Assembly: GCA_017438305.1 (NCBI GenBank)
Contig: JAFRVX010000165.1
Coordinates: 1-64,000, forward strand
DNA: 64,000 nt
DNA from: Lachnospiraceae bacterium
Lineage (GTDB): Bacteria > Bacillota > Clostridia > Lachnospirales > Lachnospiraceae
Reading direction: 5' to 3'
Part shown: one piece after another, positions 51,921-61,312 of the stretch
Numbering within the stretch: the stretch's first letter is position 1
How the letters are laid out: the number at the start of each line of letters is the position of its first letter
Position numbers and translations under genes: made by a program
The notes under the pieces: generated by a model
Seen by the model: only the letters and a program-made list of their open reading frames with translations
Databases searched by the model: none
What the model was told of the DNA's origin: nothing

Positions 51921-51998
51921 CTCCTACTGACGTACTTCTCCGCAGCCTCCTGCTGATGTACTTCTCTGCAGTCTCCTGCTGATGTACTTCTCCGCTGC
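51921..51998. repeat. 26-bp tandem repeat, three copies
   Basis: Units CTCCTGCTGATGTACTTCTC at 51921, 51947 and 51973, with a partial fourth at 51999 reaching almost to the MBL stop codon. No gene in this gap. Confidence 0.8.
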
Positions 51999-52015
51999 CT
52001 TCTGCTGCCGTCTGT

Positions 52016-52840
52016 TTATTCCTTCTCCGCTGCCTTCAGCACGTCTTCTTTCACCGCAAAGATGCTGGCGCCGCCGAAGCGCACACGGCAGAGTCTTTCG
52101 TGACCCGGCATGTTGTCGATGTACTTGTGGTTCAGGTCGTCTTCAATCTCTGCGGTGCCGGTAAAGACAGCGTCCACCAGGCCTTCATAGTCCAGGAAGT
52201 ATTCCCGGGCAACCGGCGCGCCGTTATGATTCGGCAGGACGAGGGTGTGCTCATTACACAGGGCGTAGAGCCGCTCCGCGTTCTCTTTCATGTTTTTCAG
52301 CCGCGCCGCCAGATCCACGTCCTCCACCAGGTACATCAGCGTCTGGCCGGACTCGAATTCATCGCCGGAGAAGAGGAGGTTAAAGGTCTCGTCATAGAAG
52401 AACAGGGAACTGTTGCAGTGGGCGATCTTTGCCCGCATGGTCTTTATGACGCGACCGCCCAGATCGAACGTAAATCCATCGCCGATGACGATCTTTTCAT
52501 AATCCGGATAAGCAAACTGCTTATCATTCTCCTGGTAGCCCTCCGAGGCATCCTTTTCCCAGTTATCCGCGACATAGACTTTTTCCCACTCCGCGTTTCC
52601 GCCGTAGTGGTCCACGTGGAAATGGGTATTGACCACGGTCACGGGCTTGTCTGTCAGTTTCTCCACATAGGCTCTTAAATCGCCCTGGCCGTAGCCGGTA
52701 TCGATCAGCATGGCCTTCTCTTCTCCTTCAAGAAGGTAGATGTACTGAGATCCTCCCATGAAGTTCAGAGCCCATGTGTTTTTCGTGATCATCCATCCGG
52801 AATAGTATCCGAAGTTGACGTTTTTGTTCGCTTTTGGCAT
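52016..52840 (-). CDS. MBL-fold metallo-hydrolase
   Basis: 274 residues. The metal motif HxHxDH is THFHVDHYGG (73-78), with AMLIDTGYGQGD before it, and further ligands in KIAHCNSS, LFSGDEFES and LPNHNGAPV. Substrate unknown; the family includes hydrolases of esters, lactones and thioesters. AAGGAGG precedes the ATG. Just upstream is a relic of a second copy of its C-terminus (52856-52944), evidence of a past duplication. Confidence 0.9.
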   Translation of the reverse strand: MPKANKNVNFGYYSGWMITKNTWALNFMGGSQYIYLLEGEEKAMLIDTGYGQGDLRAYVEKLTDKPVTVVNTHFHVDHYGGNAEWEKVYVADNWEKDASEGYQENDKQFAYPDYEKIVIGDGFTFDLGGRVIKTMRAKIAHCNSSLFFYDETFNLLFSGDEFESGQTLMYLVEDVDLAARLKNMKENAERLYALCNEHTLVLPNHNGAPVAREYFLDYEGLVDAVFTGTAEIEDDLNHKYIDNMPGHERLCRVRFGGASIFAVKEDVLKAAEKE

Positions 52841-52855
52841 GTCATGTCCTCCTTA

Positions 52856-52944
52856 ATCATTCTCCGGCAGGGTCTTTCATCCCCTGGCTTGTTGTCGATG
52901 TGCCTGCGATTCAGCTCATCTTCGATCTCCGCATCGCCGATAAC
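52856..52944 (-). pseudogene. Relic of a second MBL-fold gene
   Basis: Directly after the stop codon of the 52945-57657 gene, one frame reads VIGDAEIEDELNRRHIDNKP and then GDERPCRR. The intact MBL protein has TGTAEIEDDLNHKYIDNMPG and HERLCRVR near its C-terminus. The fragment has no start and is cut at both ends. It is the 3' end of a former paralogue, perhaps removed when the large surface-protein gene arrived. Confidence 0.8.
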
Positions 52945-55900
52945 TTATTTGATCCAGTATCCGTCGCTGGTGAAATAATAGGTCTTTCCGCCGATCTCCC
53001 GGACGCCGGTCAGACATCTTCCGTCGGCGTCCGTATACACGTATCTGCCGTTCTGACACTTCTTCCAGCCTGTCTGTTTCTGGATCGTTCCGTCGGCTCC
53101 GAAGAAAAAGCGGTCACCGGAACCGGAAAAGATAATGAAGAGCGGCTCATTTCTTATCATCCTGCCTTCAAGATCGAATCCATAGGTTTTGCCCCCGATG
53201 GTGATGATATTGAAGAGATTTATACTTGTTCCGAAGGCTCCTACAGTATACCCGTTACGGGCATAATACCAGTCTTCTCCTACCTTAAACCAGCCGTTTT
53301 CCGGCGTCCGGTCCGCGATCAGCGCTCCGCCGGCGCCAAACTCATACCATCTGCCGGAATAGACCATGTTCCCGGTCTGCATTACAGTATCCCGGAAGAA
53401 GTATGTTTTTCCCCCGATCGTCGTAAAGCCATTTGCCAGCGAATGATCATCATAGAAGTAGTACCAGACACCGTTGATCTTCTGCCAGCCGGTCTTCTCG
53501 ACCCGTTTTCCGTCGGCTCCGAAATAATAATATGCAGAGTAACTGAACGCCCACTCATAGACGGACGAGACATTATCCCGGATCATCCAACCCTTAGAAT
53601 CAAAGGCGTACATGAATCCGCCGATCACACGGATCTCACTCTGCACCGGCTTGTTCCCGCTGATATACATGTATTCCGTCCCGACTTTCACCCAGCCGTC
53701 TTTGTCACAGGAGACGAGTTCTGCCGTCATTTTACCTTCCGCGTCGAACTGATAGATCTTCCCGTCAATATACGCTGTACTGCCCCGGATGATAGAATGA
53801 CCATCGGCATAATACCAGCTGCCGGAAACTTTGGCCCAGGCATCATAAAGTACTTTTCCATCGGATTTAATATAGATCCGGCTCCTGCTCGGTCTGTCAA
53901 TAAATCCGCTGGTCCGGACGGCTTTGCCGTCAGGGCCCAGATAAATATGATCCTTTACCGAATCAAGACTCATCTTTCCCTTATCAATGCAGTAATCGCC
54001 CAGCCAGCCGGTGTACAGCTTGCCGTCTCTGACATAATACTGGGTTCCGTTGATCTTATTCCAGCCCTCTTTCAGGATGGTCTTGCTCTGGAGCGCGCCG
54101 CCGGATCCGAAAACATAGCAGATACAGCCGTCTTCCGTGCTTTCCGTATATTCTCCTTTGAACATCGTGCCATTGTCCCTGAAATAGTATTCCTTCCCGC
54201 CGACGGTATAGAAACCTTTGACAAGGACCCTCGTAATCGGATCCACATAATAGTAGTCGCCTGTTATATTGGCCCATCCGCCGGTGATCATTTTTCCGTC
54301 AGAACCAAAGACCTGGCCGTTAACGATCATGTCTTTTACCATTTTGCCGTCTTCGTCGAAATAATACCAGCCGGTCCCGATCTGGCGGAGCTCATCGGCA
54401 GCGAGAGTCCCGTCCGAAACGTAGTACCATGTTCCCCGGATCTCGTTCCAGCCGTTTCTTTCAGCCTTCCCGATATAGACGCCGTCAGGTCCGTACAGAT
54501 ACATCTTTCCTTCATCGTTCTGTATGACCCCCGCAGCCATCTCCGGCTCAAAATAATACCATTTCCCGTCGATCTTCTGATCTCCCAGCAGCAGCTTCCC
54601 GGAAGCAGAAGCGTAATACCTGGTCTCGGCCGTACTGTCTCTTTCCGCGGTTATCCAGCCATCGGCAAACATTTCGCCCCGAATATTGAAATAGTAGTAA
54701 TCCGCTGAAAGCAGATGGGGTCCCTTTGTAAGCGCATATCCGGCGCCGTCAAAATAATACCACTTCCCGTTTACCTTTTTCCAGACGTCTTTCAGCAGCT
54801 TTCCGCCGGATATATAGAAGAAACTTCTCCGGTCATACTGGTAATACATGCCGTCTGCTGTTACTTTTTTGGCGATTCCCTGAGAATCAGTATGATACAG
54901 ATCCGATCCGACCTCCATAATTACATTCGTCAGCATCTTACCTTCTTTGAACAGATACTGTTTCCCGCCGATCGCAGTCAGTCCCTCCGGAGCATATCCG
55001 TTTGTCCCGTAATAATACCAGTCCTTTCCGACCTGCACCCAGCTGTTCTCATACAGTTTCCCGCCGGGTCCGGCCCGGAAATATCTGCGGCTGCCGTCAA
55101 TGGTCCAGTTCCATTGCCTATCCGCTAACATCTCGCCGTAGCTGTCAAAGAAATACAAACTGCCGTCTATCCTCAGGAGCTTGCTTTTCTGTACCTCTCC
55201 TTCCGTCATATAGTAATATTTGTCGTCAACCTTGTTCCATCCTTCCTTAACCGCAGCCGCTTTTCCGCTTTTGGCGATCAGGTAATTTACTCCGCCGCTC
55301 GATATCAAATCAGGTCCGATATTCATACGGCCGTGGGTAAAGACATAGAGGGCTCCGCTGACAGTGACCGCGCCTTCGGCGCCTGCTCCATTGGAAAGGA
55401 AATAATACCATCTGCCGTCCTCCTGCTTCACCCATTCTTCTGCATAAAGCGCCCCTCCTGATCTGGCCATGAAATACTGGCTGCCCAACCAGAAATCCCG
55501 GTTATTGTACATCCGGCCATTTTTATCGAATCCGTACAGGGAGGAGCCGATCTTCTGCACCGTATTGCTGACCAGGGTACCGTCCGTCTGCAGATAATAC
55601 CAGACGCTGCCGATTTTATTCCAGCCGACGCTCATCTTTACAGCTGCACCGCTCGATTCGGCAAGATAGTAAATGTCATTCTGCTTAAAGATGCAGTCGT
55701 GATACATGCGGCCGTTTTCCCGGAATCCGTACAGCTTTCCGCCTATGGTGACGACAGTATCAGCATAGACCTTTCCCGAAGCATCCATGACGTAAGCGTA
55801 TTCCTGATAAGCATCCTTTACCCATCCGGCCTCCGTATGCAGCGCGCCGTTCTTCTCGAAGAAGAAAGGAACCGATGCGCCCTGAGAGGAATCATAAACC

Positions 55901-57657
55901 ATGACCGGACCGCCGAATGCCATGTAAGGCGAGAGATAATACGTTTTGCCGTCCACCTCATTCCAGCCGCTGGCAACCGCGGCGTTTTTAATATACAGAT
56001 AACCGTCCGGCGTGCTGACCCAGCCTTTTTTCGTAACGCGCGCGCCGGAAGTATCATAGTAATACGCCGCCGGACGGCCCTCCTCCATATGCGTAATGAT
56101 CTGATGCATTACCATATGGTGATCGTCGTCAAAATAGTACCACTTGCCGTCTATATACTTATCGCCGGTCACAAAACTGCCGTCTTCGTTGATATAATAC
56201 CAGTAACTGCCGGCATAGTACCAGCCTGCTTTCCAGATCGTCAGTGTTACATCTCCGGTAACCTGCGGATCGTAGAAACGGACGCCGATATGATAGATCT
56301 GTCCGGCCTTCAGCTGTTCTAAAATATAGAAATTGTTATTTACTCCGGAATCGTCATCTTCCCGGGTCAGTTCCCAGGCTGAATTGAACAGATATCCATA
56401 GGTGTCCTTATCGCCTTCGGTATAGATGATATAATCACCGCTCTCTGCCGGAATAAAGGTATAGCAGGCAGTCTCTCCCGGATCAAGGATCGTCGCCAGC
56501 TGCCTGCCGAGCACCGCATAGCCATCCTCCCGGATATTCAGGTCATCGGCTGTTGTATTCAGCATCGCTTTTGTACCGCGGGGATCCAGATCATCCTTTC
56601 TAACGTCAGCAGGGATCCCCTCGGACGGTTCCGTGGGTTCTTCTTCAGAGGTGTCCTCGGACGGGTCGGCGGGTTCTTCTTCAGAGGTTTCCTCGACCGG
56701 TTCCGCAGCCTCTTCCTCGGAAGTATCTTCCGCCGGTTCTGCGGATTTTTCAGTAGTGTCCTCTTCAGATATTTCCTCAGACGGATCCGCAGCTTCTTCT
56801 TCGGAAGTCTCCTCTGTCAGTTCTTCAGCTGTCTCCGTGAGTTCCTCCTCAGGTGACTCCGCTGACTCTTCTTTGTCGGTGTCCTCAACCGGGTCCACTG
56901 CCTCCTCTTCCGAGGTTTCCTCTGCCGGTTCCACTGGCTCTTCTTCAGAAGCTTCCTGTGTCAGATCTTCCTTCAGCTCCGTGAGTTCTTCCTCAGATAA
57001 CTCAGCGGCTTCTTCAGAAGTATCCTCAACCGGTTCCGCAGCCTCTTCTTCGGAAGTCTCCGCTGTCGGCTCCGCAGCCTCTTCTTCGGAAGTGTCTTCT
57101 GTCACTTCTTCTGTCGGCTCCGCTGCCTCTTCTTCAGAGGTCTCTTCACACGGCTCCGCATCTTCTTCGGAGGTTTCCTCTTCGGGTGATTCCTCTGTCA
57201 GGTCTTCCGCCGGCTCCGCTGATTCTTCCTCTGAGAATTCTTCTTCCGGATCGGAGGGTTCTTCTATAGCTTCCTCTTCCGGGAATTTAACTTCGAATAC
57301 GATCTCATCGGCTCCGGTAAGCACCTCAAAGGGCATTTCCAGATCTTCATATCCTTCTGCTGATGCCTTCAGACAGTATTCTCCGGCATTCAGCAAATAT
57401 ACGCCGTCTTCATCGGGAAGATAGACTGTATCTCCCTGCATGACCGTATACATTACATTCTGTACCCGGCATGAGAATCCAACACGGATTTCAGCCTCCT
57501 CTTCATCGGTGGCCGTCGGCCCTGTTGGTTCCTGACCGATGACAGGACTTTCTTCATCTTTGCTTATGTCCGCCGCTGAAGCACTTACTCCCATTCCGGT
57601 CATACATTGTACTAAAACCAGCAGCCAGACCAGCACTTTTCTGCGCATTTTTTTCAT
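52945..57657 (-). CDS. Very large cell-wall-binding repeat protein with Glu/Ser-rich stalk
   Basis: About 1570 residues. Signal peptide (VLVWLLVLVQCMTGMGVSAS). A short beta domain (about 45-125) is followed by an acidic repeat stalk of EETSEEEAAEP/VEDTSEEE-type units (about 130-360), a domain resembling the bacterial pre-peptidase beta-sandwich (DPGETACYTFIPAESGDYII), and from about 480 some forty tandem YG/GW-type wall-binding repeats (GWNKIGSVWYYLQTDGTLVS style). ATG 57657 has AGGAAA upstream; the frame extends to 57675. It is probably attached non-covalently to the cell wall and extends outward. No catalytic domain was seen. Confidence 0.88.
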   Translation of the reverse strand: MKKMRRKVLVWLLVLVQCMTGMGVSASAADISKDEESPVIGQEPTGPTATDEEEAEIRVGFSCRVQNVMYTVMQGDTVYLPDEDGVYLLNAGEYCLKASAEGYEDLEMPFEVLTGADEIVFEVKFPEEEAIEEPSDPEEEFSEEESAEPAEDLTEESPEEETSEEDAEPCEETSEEEAAEPTEEVTEDTSEEEAAEPTAETSEEEAAEPVEDTSEEAAELSEEELTELKEDLTQEASEEEPVEPAEETSEEEAVDPVEDTDKEESAESPEEELTETAEELTEETSEEEAADPSEEISEEDTTEKSAEPAEDTSEEEAAEPVEETSEEEPADPSEDTSEEEPTEPSEGIPADVRKDDLDPRGTKAMLNTTADDLNIREDGYAVLGRQLATILDPGETACYTFIPAESGDYIIYTEGDKDTYGYLFNSAWELTREDDDSGVNNNFYILEQLKAGQIYHIGVRFYDPQVTGDVTLTIWKAGWYYAGSYWYYINEDGSFVTGDKYIDGKWYYFDDDHHMVMHQIITHMEEGRPAAYYYDTSGARVTKKGWVSTPDGYLYIKNAAVASGWNEVDGKTYYLSPYMAFGGPVMVYDSSQGASVPFFFEKNGALHTEAGWVKDAYQEYAYVMDASGKVYADTVVTIGGKLYGFRENGRMYHDCIFKQNDIYYLAESSGAAVKMSVGWNKIGSVWYYLQTDGTLVSNTVQKIGSSLYGFDKNGRMYNNRDFWLGSQYFMARSGGALYAEEWVKQEDGRWYYFLSNGAGAEGAVTVSGALYVFTHGRMNIGPDLISSGGVNYLIAKSGKAAAVKEGWNKVDDKYYYMTEGEVQKSKLLRIDGSLYFFDSYGEMLADRQWNWTIDGSRRYFRAGPGGKLYENSWVQVGKDWYYYGTNGYAPEGLTAIGGKQYLFKEGKMLTNVIMEVGSDLYHTDSQGIAKKVTADGMYYQYDRRSFFYISGGKLLKDVWKKVNGKWYYFDGAGYALTKGPHLLSADYYYFNIRGEMFADGWITAERDSTAETRYYASASGKLLLGDQKIDGKWYYFEPEMAAGVIQNDEGKMYLYGPDGVYIGKAERNGWNEIRGTWYYVSDGTLAADELRQIGTGWYYFDEDGKMVKDMIVNGQVFGSDGKMITGGWANITGDYYYVDPITRVLVKGFYTVGGKEYYFRDNGTMFKGEYTESTEDGCICYVFGSGGALQSKTILKEGWNKINGTQYYVRDGKLYTGWLGDYCIDKGKMSLDSVKDHIYLGPDGKAVRTSGFIDRPSRSRIYIKSDGKVLYDAWAKVSGSWYYADGHSIIRGSTAYIDGKIYQFDAEGKMTAELVSCDKDGWVKVGTEYMYISGNKPVQSEIRVIGGFMYAFDSKGWMIRDNVSSVYEWAFSYSAYYYFGADGKRVEKTGWQKINGVWYYFYDDHSLANGFTTIGGKTYFFRDTVMQTGNMVYSGRWYEFGAGGALIADRTPENGWFKVGEDWYYARNGYTVGAFGTSINLFNIITIGGKTYGFDLEGRMIRNEPLFIIFSGSGDRFFFGADGTIQKQTGWKKCQNGRYVYTDADGRCLTGVREIGGKTYYFTSDGYWIK

Positions 57658-57803
57658 TTCAATTTCCTCGCACAATCGTTTTTAAAAGCTCAACTGTCTT
57701 TCTTTCAGCAGCGTTCTCCTGACCAGACATGCTGAAACAGGGAAAAACGGCAGGACTGCTTTTCAGGCAGCCCTGGGATATATCGATCCCTCCCGGATCG
57801 TAT

Positions 57804-59840
57804 TTACTTCATGTATCCGTTTGCATCGAACGTGTAGTTCTTGCCGTCAATCTTAATGGTGCAGTTCTTCGCGTACCAGCCTGAGGTGTCGCCGTACCAC
57901 CAGCCTTTGCTGTTCTTCTTCCAGCTGGCCTTGTACTTATAGGTCCAGGTACCGTCCGCGTTCAGCCACCAGCCCTTGCACCACTCCTTCGCGGCCATGG
58001 CGCCGCTTTCCTTGAAGTAGTAAGTCTTGCCGCCTATGGTCTTCCAGCCGGTGACCATGGCGCCCGTGCTGTCCAGATAGTACCATACGCCGCCAAGCTT
58101 CTTCCAGCCGGTCTGCATCGCTCCCGAGCTGCTGAAGTAATACCATTTTCCGCCGATCTGGTTCCAGCCGGTGACCATGGCGCCGGAAGTGCCCAGGTAG
58201 TACCATGTGCCGTTCAGCTTAAGCCAGTTCGTCTGCATGTAGCCGTCTGCGTCGAAATGATACCATTTGCCGCCGATCTTCTCCCACTGGTCCTTCGGGT
58301 AGGTCCCGTCGGCGCGGCGGTACCACCAGCCCTTGTCGTTCTTGATCCATTTCCCGCCGTCATTCGTCAGCTTTCCGTAATGATAGGTGAAAACCAATTG
58401 TCCGAGCTGGTCTATGGACGCCGACTCCGGATGCTTCCCGTTGCAGGTCACATTGGTGCAGGCGGTTGGCGAGAACCGATACCCTTCGTTCCGAATAAGG
58501 TATACATCAGCCTTATAGGTATGATCGAGCGTGAATTTACTGAAATATCCCTCAAAGCCCGGCGTCGTATCGATCCATTCGCAATAGGCGGTGTAGTGCG
58601 CGTCTGAAGGCACTTTCGGATATATTTCGACCAGTTCTCCCGCCCTCGGCTCGGCAAGGGTTACGGAAGGAGCGTCAATAAGGAGCTCTGTCGGAGGAAA
58701 TTCATACTGGATATTCAGCTGCTTATTCGTTTTTACTGTGTAGTTTTCAACCGGTTCCCCGTTCAATAAAATATTTACAGTCTCTGCGAATTCATAGCCG
58801 TCCTGAGGCGTCAGACAGAAATCGACTTTATAGCTGACTCCTCCATCGAAAAACAGGTCGTCCGCGAGATATAAAGCCTTATTTGTCCTCGTGTCGTACC
58901 AGTACACGTCATTCATATAGTTCACGCCGTAATTCTCCTGGGAATAAAAGCCTTCTTCATCGATAAGATGCGGAAAATAATCGGGTTTCTCCCCGGCCAC
59001 AGGAGGCGTGAGCTCAACTATGACGTTATTAATCTTTTTGATAAGGGTCGGAAACTGATACGAAATGAGGAGCCGCCCATTGCTCTCGACACTATAAGTA
59101 TCAATGACTTTTCCGTTCAGTCTGCAATAGATCGAATCCGAGAATACGTAGTCTTCGCTGGCTGCCAGGTAGATATACACCTTATAGGTATGTCCTCCCT
59201 GGAAAGGATCTCTCACGCGCAGAAAGCTTCCCGTGTTCAGATCCTGCCATGTCACGCCATTCTGGTATATTTCGCTGTAAATATCAGCGGAGTAATAACC
59301 GTAACCCGCCAGAAAGTCCGGATTATAATCCGGAACCGCCCCGTCCGCGGGCGCAGTGATCGTCAGGTTAACGTCATAGATCGTTTCCTCCGCTGCCGGA
59401 AACTCGATCACGACACGGAGCTGGCCGCTGTTGGTTACCGAACAGGCGGTGGCGGCGGCCCCGTTGATGGTACAGGTCGTCGAAGAAGTAAACTCATAGC
59501 CGCTGTCAGCCGTCAGATAGATCGTTGCCTTATACTTATGCCCTCTCTCGAAATAGGCCTCTCCTACCTTAAGAGATCGATTGGCGCCATCGGTGATATC
59601 GGTCCAGACCACGTCATGATAATAATAATCGTTTGTATAATCGGCCAGGTAATACTTTGCCCCTGAAGGAAGCACCGGCTCGTAATCCGGCTCGTCCGCC
59701 GCAGCGGGCGCTTTGATCGTCAGGGAAGCCGAACTGATCGCTGTGGCTGCTTCTGTATGCATCCCCGGCAAAAGGAAGATGCAGAGGATCATTAACAGCG
59801 CCGGCCCCAGCAGCCATCCTGTTTTTTTCATGATCTTCAT
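57804..59840 (-). CDS. Secreted repeat protein with cell-wall-binding C-terminus
   Basis: 678 residues. Signal peptide (WLLGPALLMILCIFLLPGM). Four related beta modules of about 110 residues (SLTIKAPAAADEPDYEP, NLTITAPADGAVPDYNP, VELTPPVAGEKPDYFP, SVTLAEPRAGELVEIYP) are followed by six or more YG-type wall-binding repeats (QTNWLKLNGTWYYLGTSGAM style) and a fixed end module ending FDANGYMK. The first module is almost the same as those of 59940-61187. AAAGGA precedes the ATG. Likely a surface adhesin or ligand binder. Confidence 0.85.
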   Translation of the reverse strand: MKIMKKTGWLLGPALLMILCIFLLPGMHTEAATAISSASLTIKAPAAADEPDYEPVLPSGAKYYLADYTNDYYYHDVVWTDITDGANRSLKVGEAYFERGHKYKATIYLTADSGYEFTSSTTCTINGAAATACSVTNSGQLRVVIEFPAAEETIYDVNLTITAPADGAVPDYNPDFLAGYGYYSADIYSEIYQNGVTWQDLNTGSFLRVRDPFQGGHTYKVYIYLAASEDYVFSDSIYCRLNGKVIDTYSVESNGRLLISYQFPTLIKKINNVIVELTPPVAGEKPDYFPHLIDEEGFYSQENYGVNYMNDVYWYDTRTNKALYLADDLFFDGGVSYKVDFCLTPQDGYEFAETVNILLNGEPVENYTVKTNKQLNIQYEFPPTELLIDAPSVTLAEPRAGELVEIYPKVPSDAHYTAYCEWIDTTPGFEGYFSKFTLDHTYKADVYLIRNEGYRFSPTACTNVTCNGKHPESASIDQLGQLVFTYHYGKLTNDGGKWIKNDKGWWYRRADGTYPKDQWEKIGGKWYHFDADGYMQTNWLKLNGTWYYLGTSGAMVTGWNQIGGKWYYFSSSGAMQTGWKKLGGVWYYLDSTGAMVTGWKTIGGKTYYFKESGAMAAKEWCKGWWLNADGTWTYKYKASWKKNSKGWWYGDTSGWYAKNCTIKIDGKNYTFDANGYMK

Positions 59841-59939
59841 CGATCCTTTCTCCTTTCATAGATTCATTATCTTTTGGCTCCTATGGAAAGAGACCAGGTC
59901 TGTTCCCATACGGAACTGATCCGATCTCTGCATCAGATT

Positions 59940-61187
59940 TTACTTCATATAGCCGTTCGCATTGAACGTGTAGTTTTTGCCGTCGATCTTTATGGTGCAG
60001 TTCTTCGCATACCAGCCCGACGTGTCGCCGTACCACCAGCCTGTACTGTTCTTCTTCCAACTGGCCCTGTACTTATAGGTCCAGGTACCGTCGGCATTCA
60101 GCCACCAGCCACTGCACCACTCCTTCGCAGCCATCGCGCCGCTCTTCTTGAAGTAGTAGGTCTTGCCGCCTATGGTCTGCCAGCCGGTGACCATAGCACC
60201 TGTGCTGTCCAGATAGTACCATAAGCCGCCAAGTTTCTTCCAGCCCGTCTGCATATAGCCGGAGGCATCGAAATGATACCACTTGCCGTTGATCTTCTCC
60301 CACTGGTCCTTCGGATAGGATCCGTCGGCACGGCGGTACCACCAGCCTTTGGCGTTCTTTATCCATTTCCCGGTTTCCTTCAATGCCGGAAACTCGATCT
60401 CGACACGGAGCTGGCCGCTGTCAGTTACCGAGCAGGAAGATGCGGCGGCTCCGTTGATGGTACAGGTCGTCGAAGCAGTAAACTCATAGCCGCTGTCAGC
60501 CGTCAGATAAATCGTTGCCGCATACTTATGCCCTCTCTCGAAATAGGCATCTTCCACCTTAAGCAATCGCTCGGTACCATCGGTGATATCGACCCAGACC
60601 ACGTCATGATAATAATGCTCGTCTGTATAATCGCCCAGGTAATACTTTGCCCCGGAAGGAAGCACCGGCTCATAGTCCGGCGTGTCCAACGCAGCAGGCG
60701 CCTTGATCGTCAGATCAACATTATAGATCGTTTCCTTCAATACCGGAAACTCGATCTCGACACGGAGCTGGCCGCTGTCGGTTACCGAGCAGGAGGATGC
60801 GGCGGCTCCATTGATGGTACAGGTCGTCGAAGAAGTAAACTCATAGCCGCTGTCAGCCGTCAGATAGATCGTTGCCGCATACTTATGCCCTCTCTCGAAA
60901 TAGGCATCTTCCACCTTAAGCAATCGCTCGGTACCATCGGTGATATCGACCCAGACCACGTCATGATAATAATACTCGTCTGTATAATCGCCCAGGTAAT
61001 ACTTTGCCCCTGAAGGAAGCACCGGCTCATAGTCCGGCGTGTCCAACGCAGCGGGTACTTTGATCGTCAGGGAAGCCGAACTGATCACTGTGGCTGCTTC
61101 TGTGTGCATCCCCGGCAAAAGAAAGATGCCGAGGATCAATAACAGCGCCAGGCCCAGGAACCATCCTGTTTTTTTCATAATCTTCAT
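59940..61187 (-). CDS. Shorter paralogue of the secreted repeat protein
   Basis: 415 residues with the same signal peptide type (WFLGLALLLILGIFLLPGM). Two beta modules nearly identical to each other are followed by a compact set of wall-binding repeats and the shared end module. It differs from 57804-59840 mainly in module number, which points to recent gain or loss by recombination. Its terminator-like hairpin (about 59885-59930) has the same layout as the one after 61313-63070. Confidence 0.85.
   Translation of the reverse strand: MKIMKKTGWFLGLALLLILGIFLLPGMHTEAATVISSASLTIKVPAALDTPDYEPVLPSGAKYYLGDYTDEYYYHDVVWVDITDGTERLLKVEDAYFERGHKYAATIYLTADSGYEFTSSTTCTINGAAASSCSVTDSGQLRVEIEFPVLKETIYNVDLTIKAPAALDTPDYEPVLPSGAKYYLGDYTDEHYYHDVVWVDITDGTERLLKVEDAYFERGHKYAATIYLTADSGYEFTASTTCTINGAAASSCSVTDSGQLRVEIEFPALKETGKWIKNAKGWWYRRADGSYPKDQWEKINGKWYHFDASGYMQTGWKKLGGLWYYLDSTGAMVTGWQTIGGKTYYFKKSGAMAAKEWCSGWWLNADGTWTYKYRASWKKNSTGWWYGDTSGWYAKNCTIKIDGKNYTFNANGYMK
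60381..61094 (-). repeat. 357-bp in-frame tandem duplication inside 59940-61187
   Basis: The stretch from about 60381 is repeated from about 60738 with only scattered base changes (for example CTCGTC versus CTCGTC/TACTCG variants and GAAGCA versus GAAGAA). 357 bases equal 119 codons, so each copy encodes one beta module. The few differences mean a recent duplication. Confidence 0.85.
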
Positions 61188-61312
61188 TGATCCTTTCTCC
61201 TTTCATCTATTCAAAGTTTATTGTTTTTAAAGGCCTTGTCGTTTGTATCTTTCCTAAAGCAAGAGACCGGGTCTGTTCCCACAGGGAACCGATCCGATCT
61301 CTGCATCAGATT

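Noticed and set aside
52834..54708. Long plus-strand open frame opposite the wall-binding repeats
   Set aside because: Antisense of a repetitive coding region; its repeated His/Ile/Pro pattern mirrors the YG repeats.
56633..57424. Ser-rich plus-strand open frame
   Set aside because: Mirror of the acidic stalk (GAA/TCA codons read backward); no signal peptide or SD.
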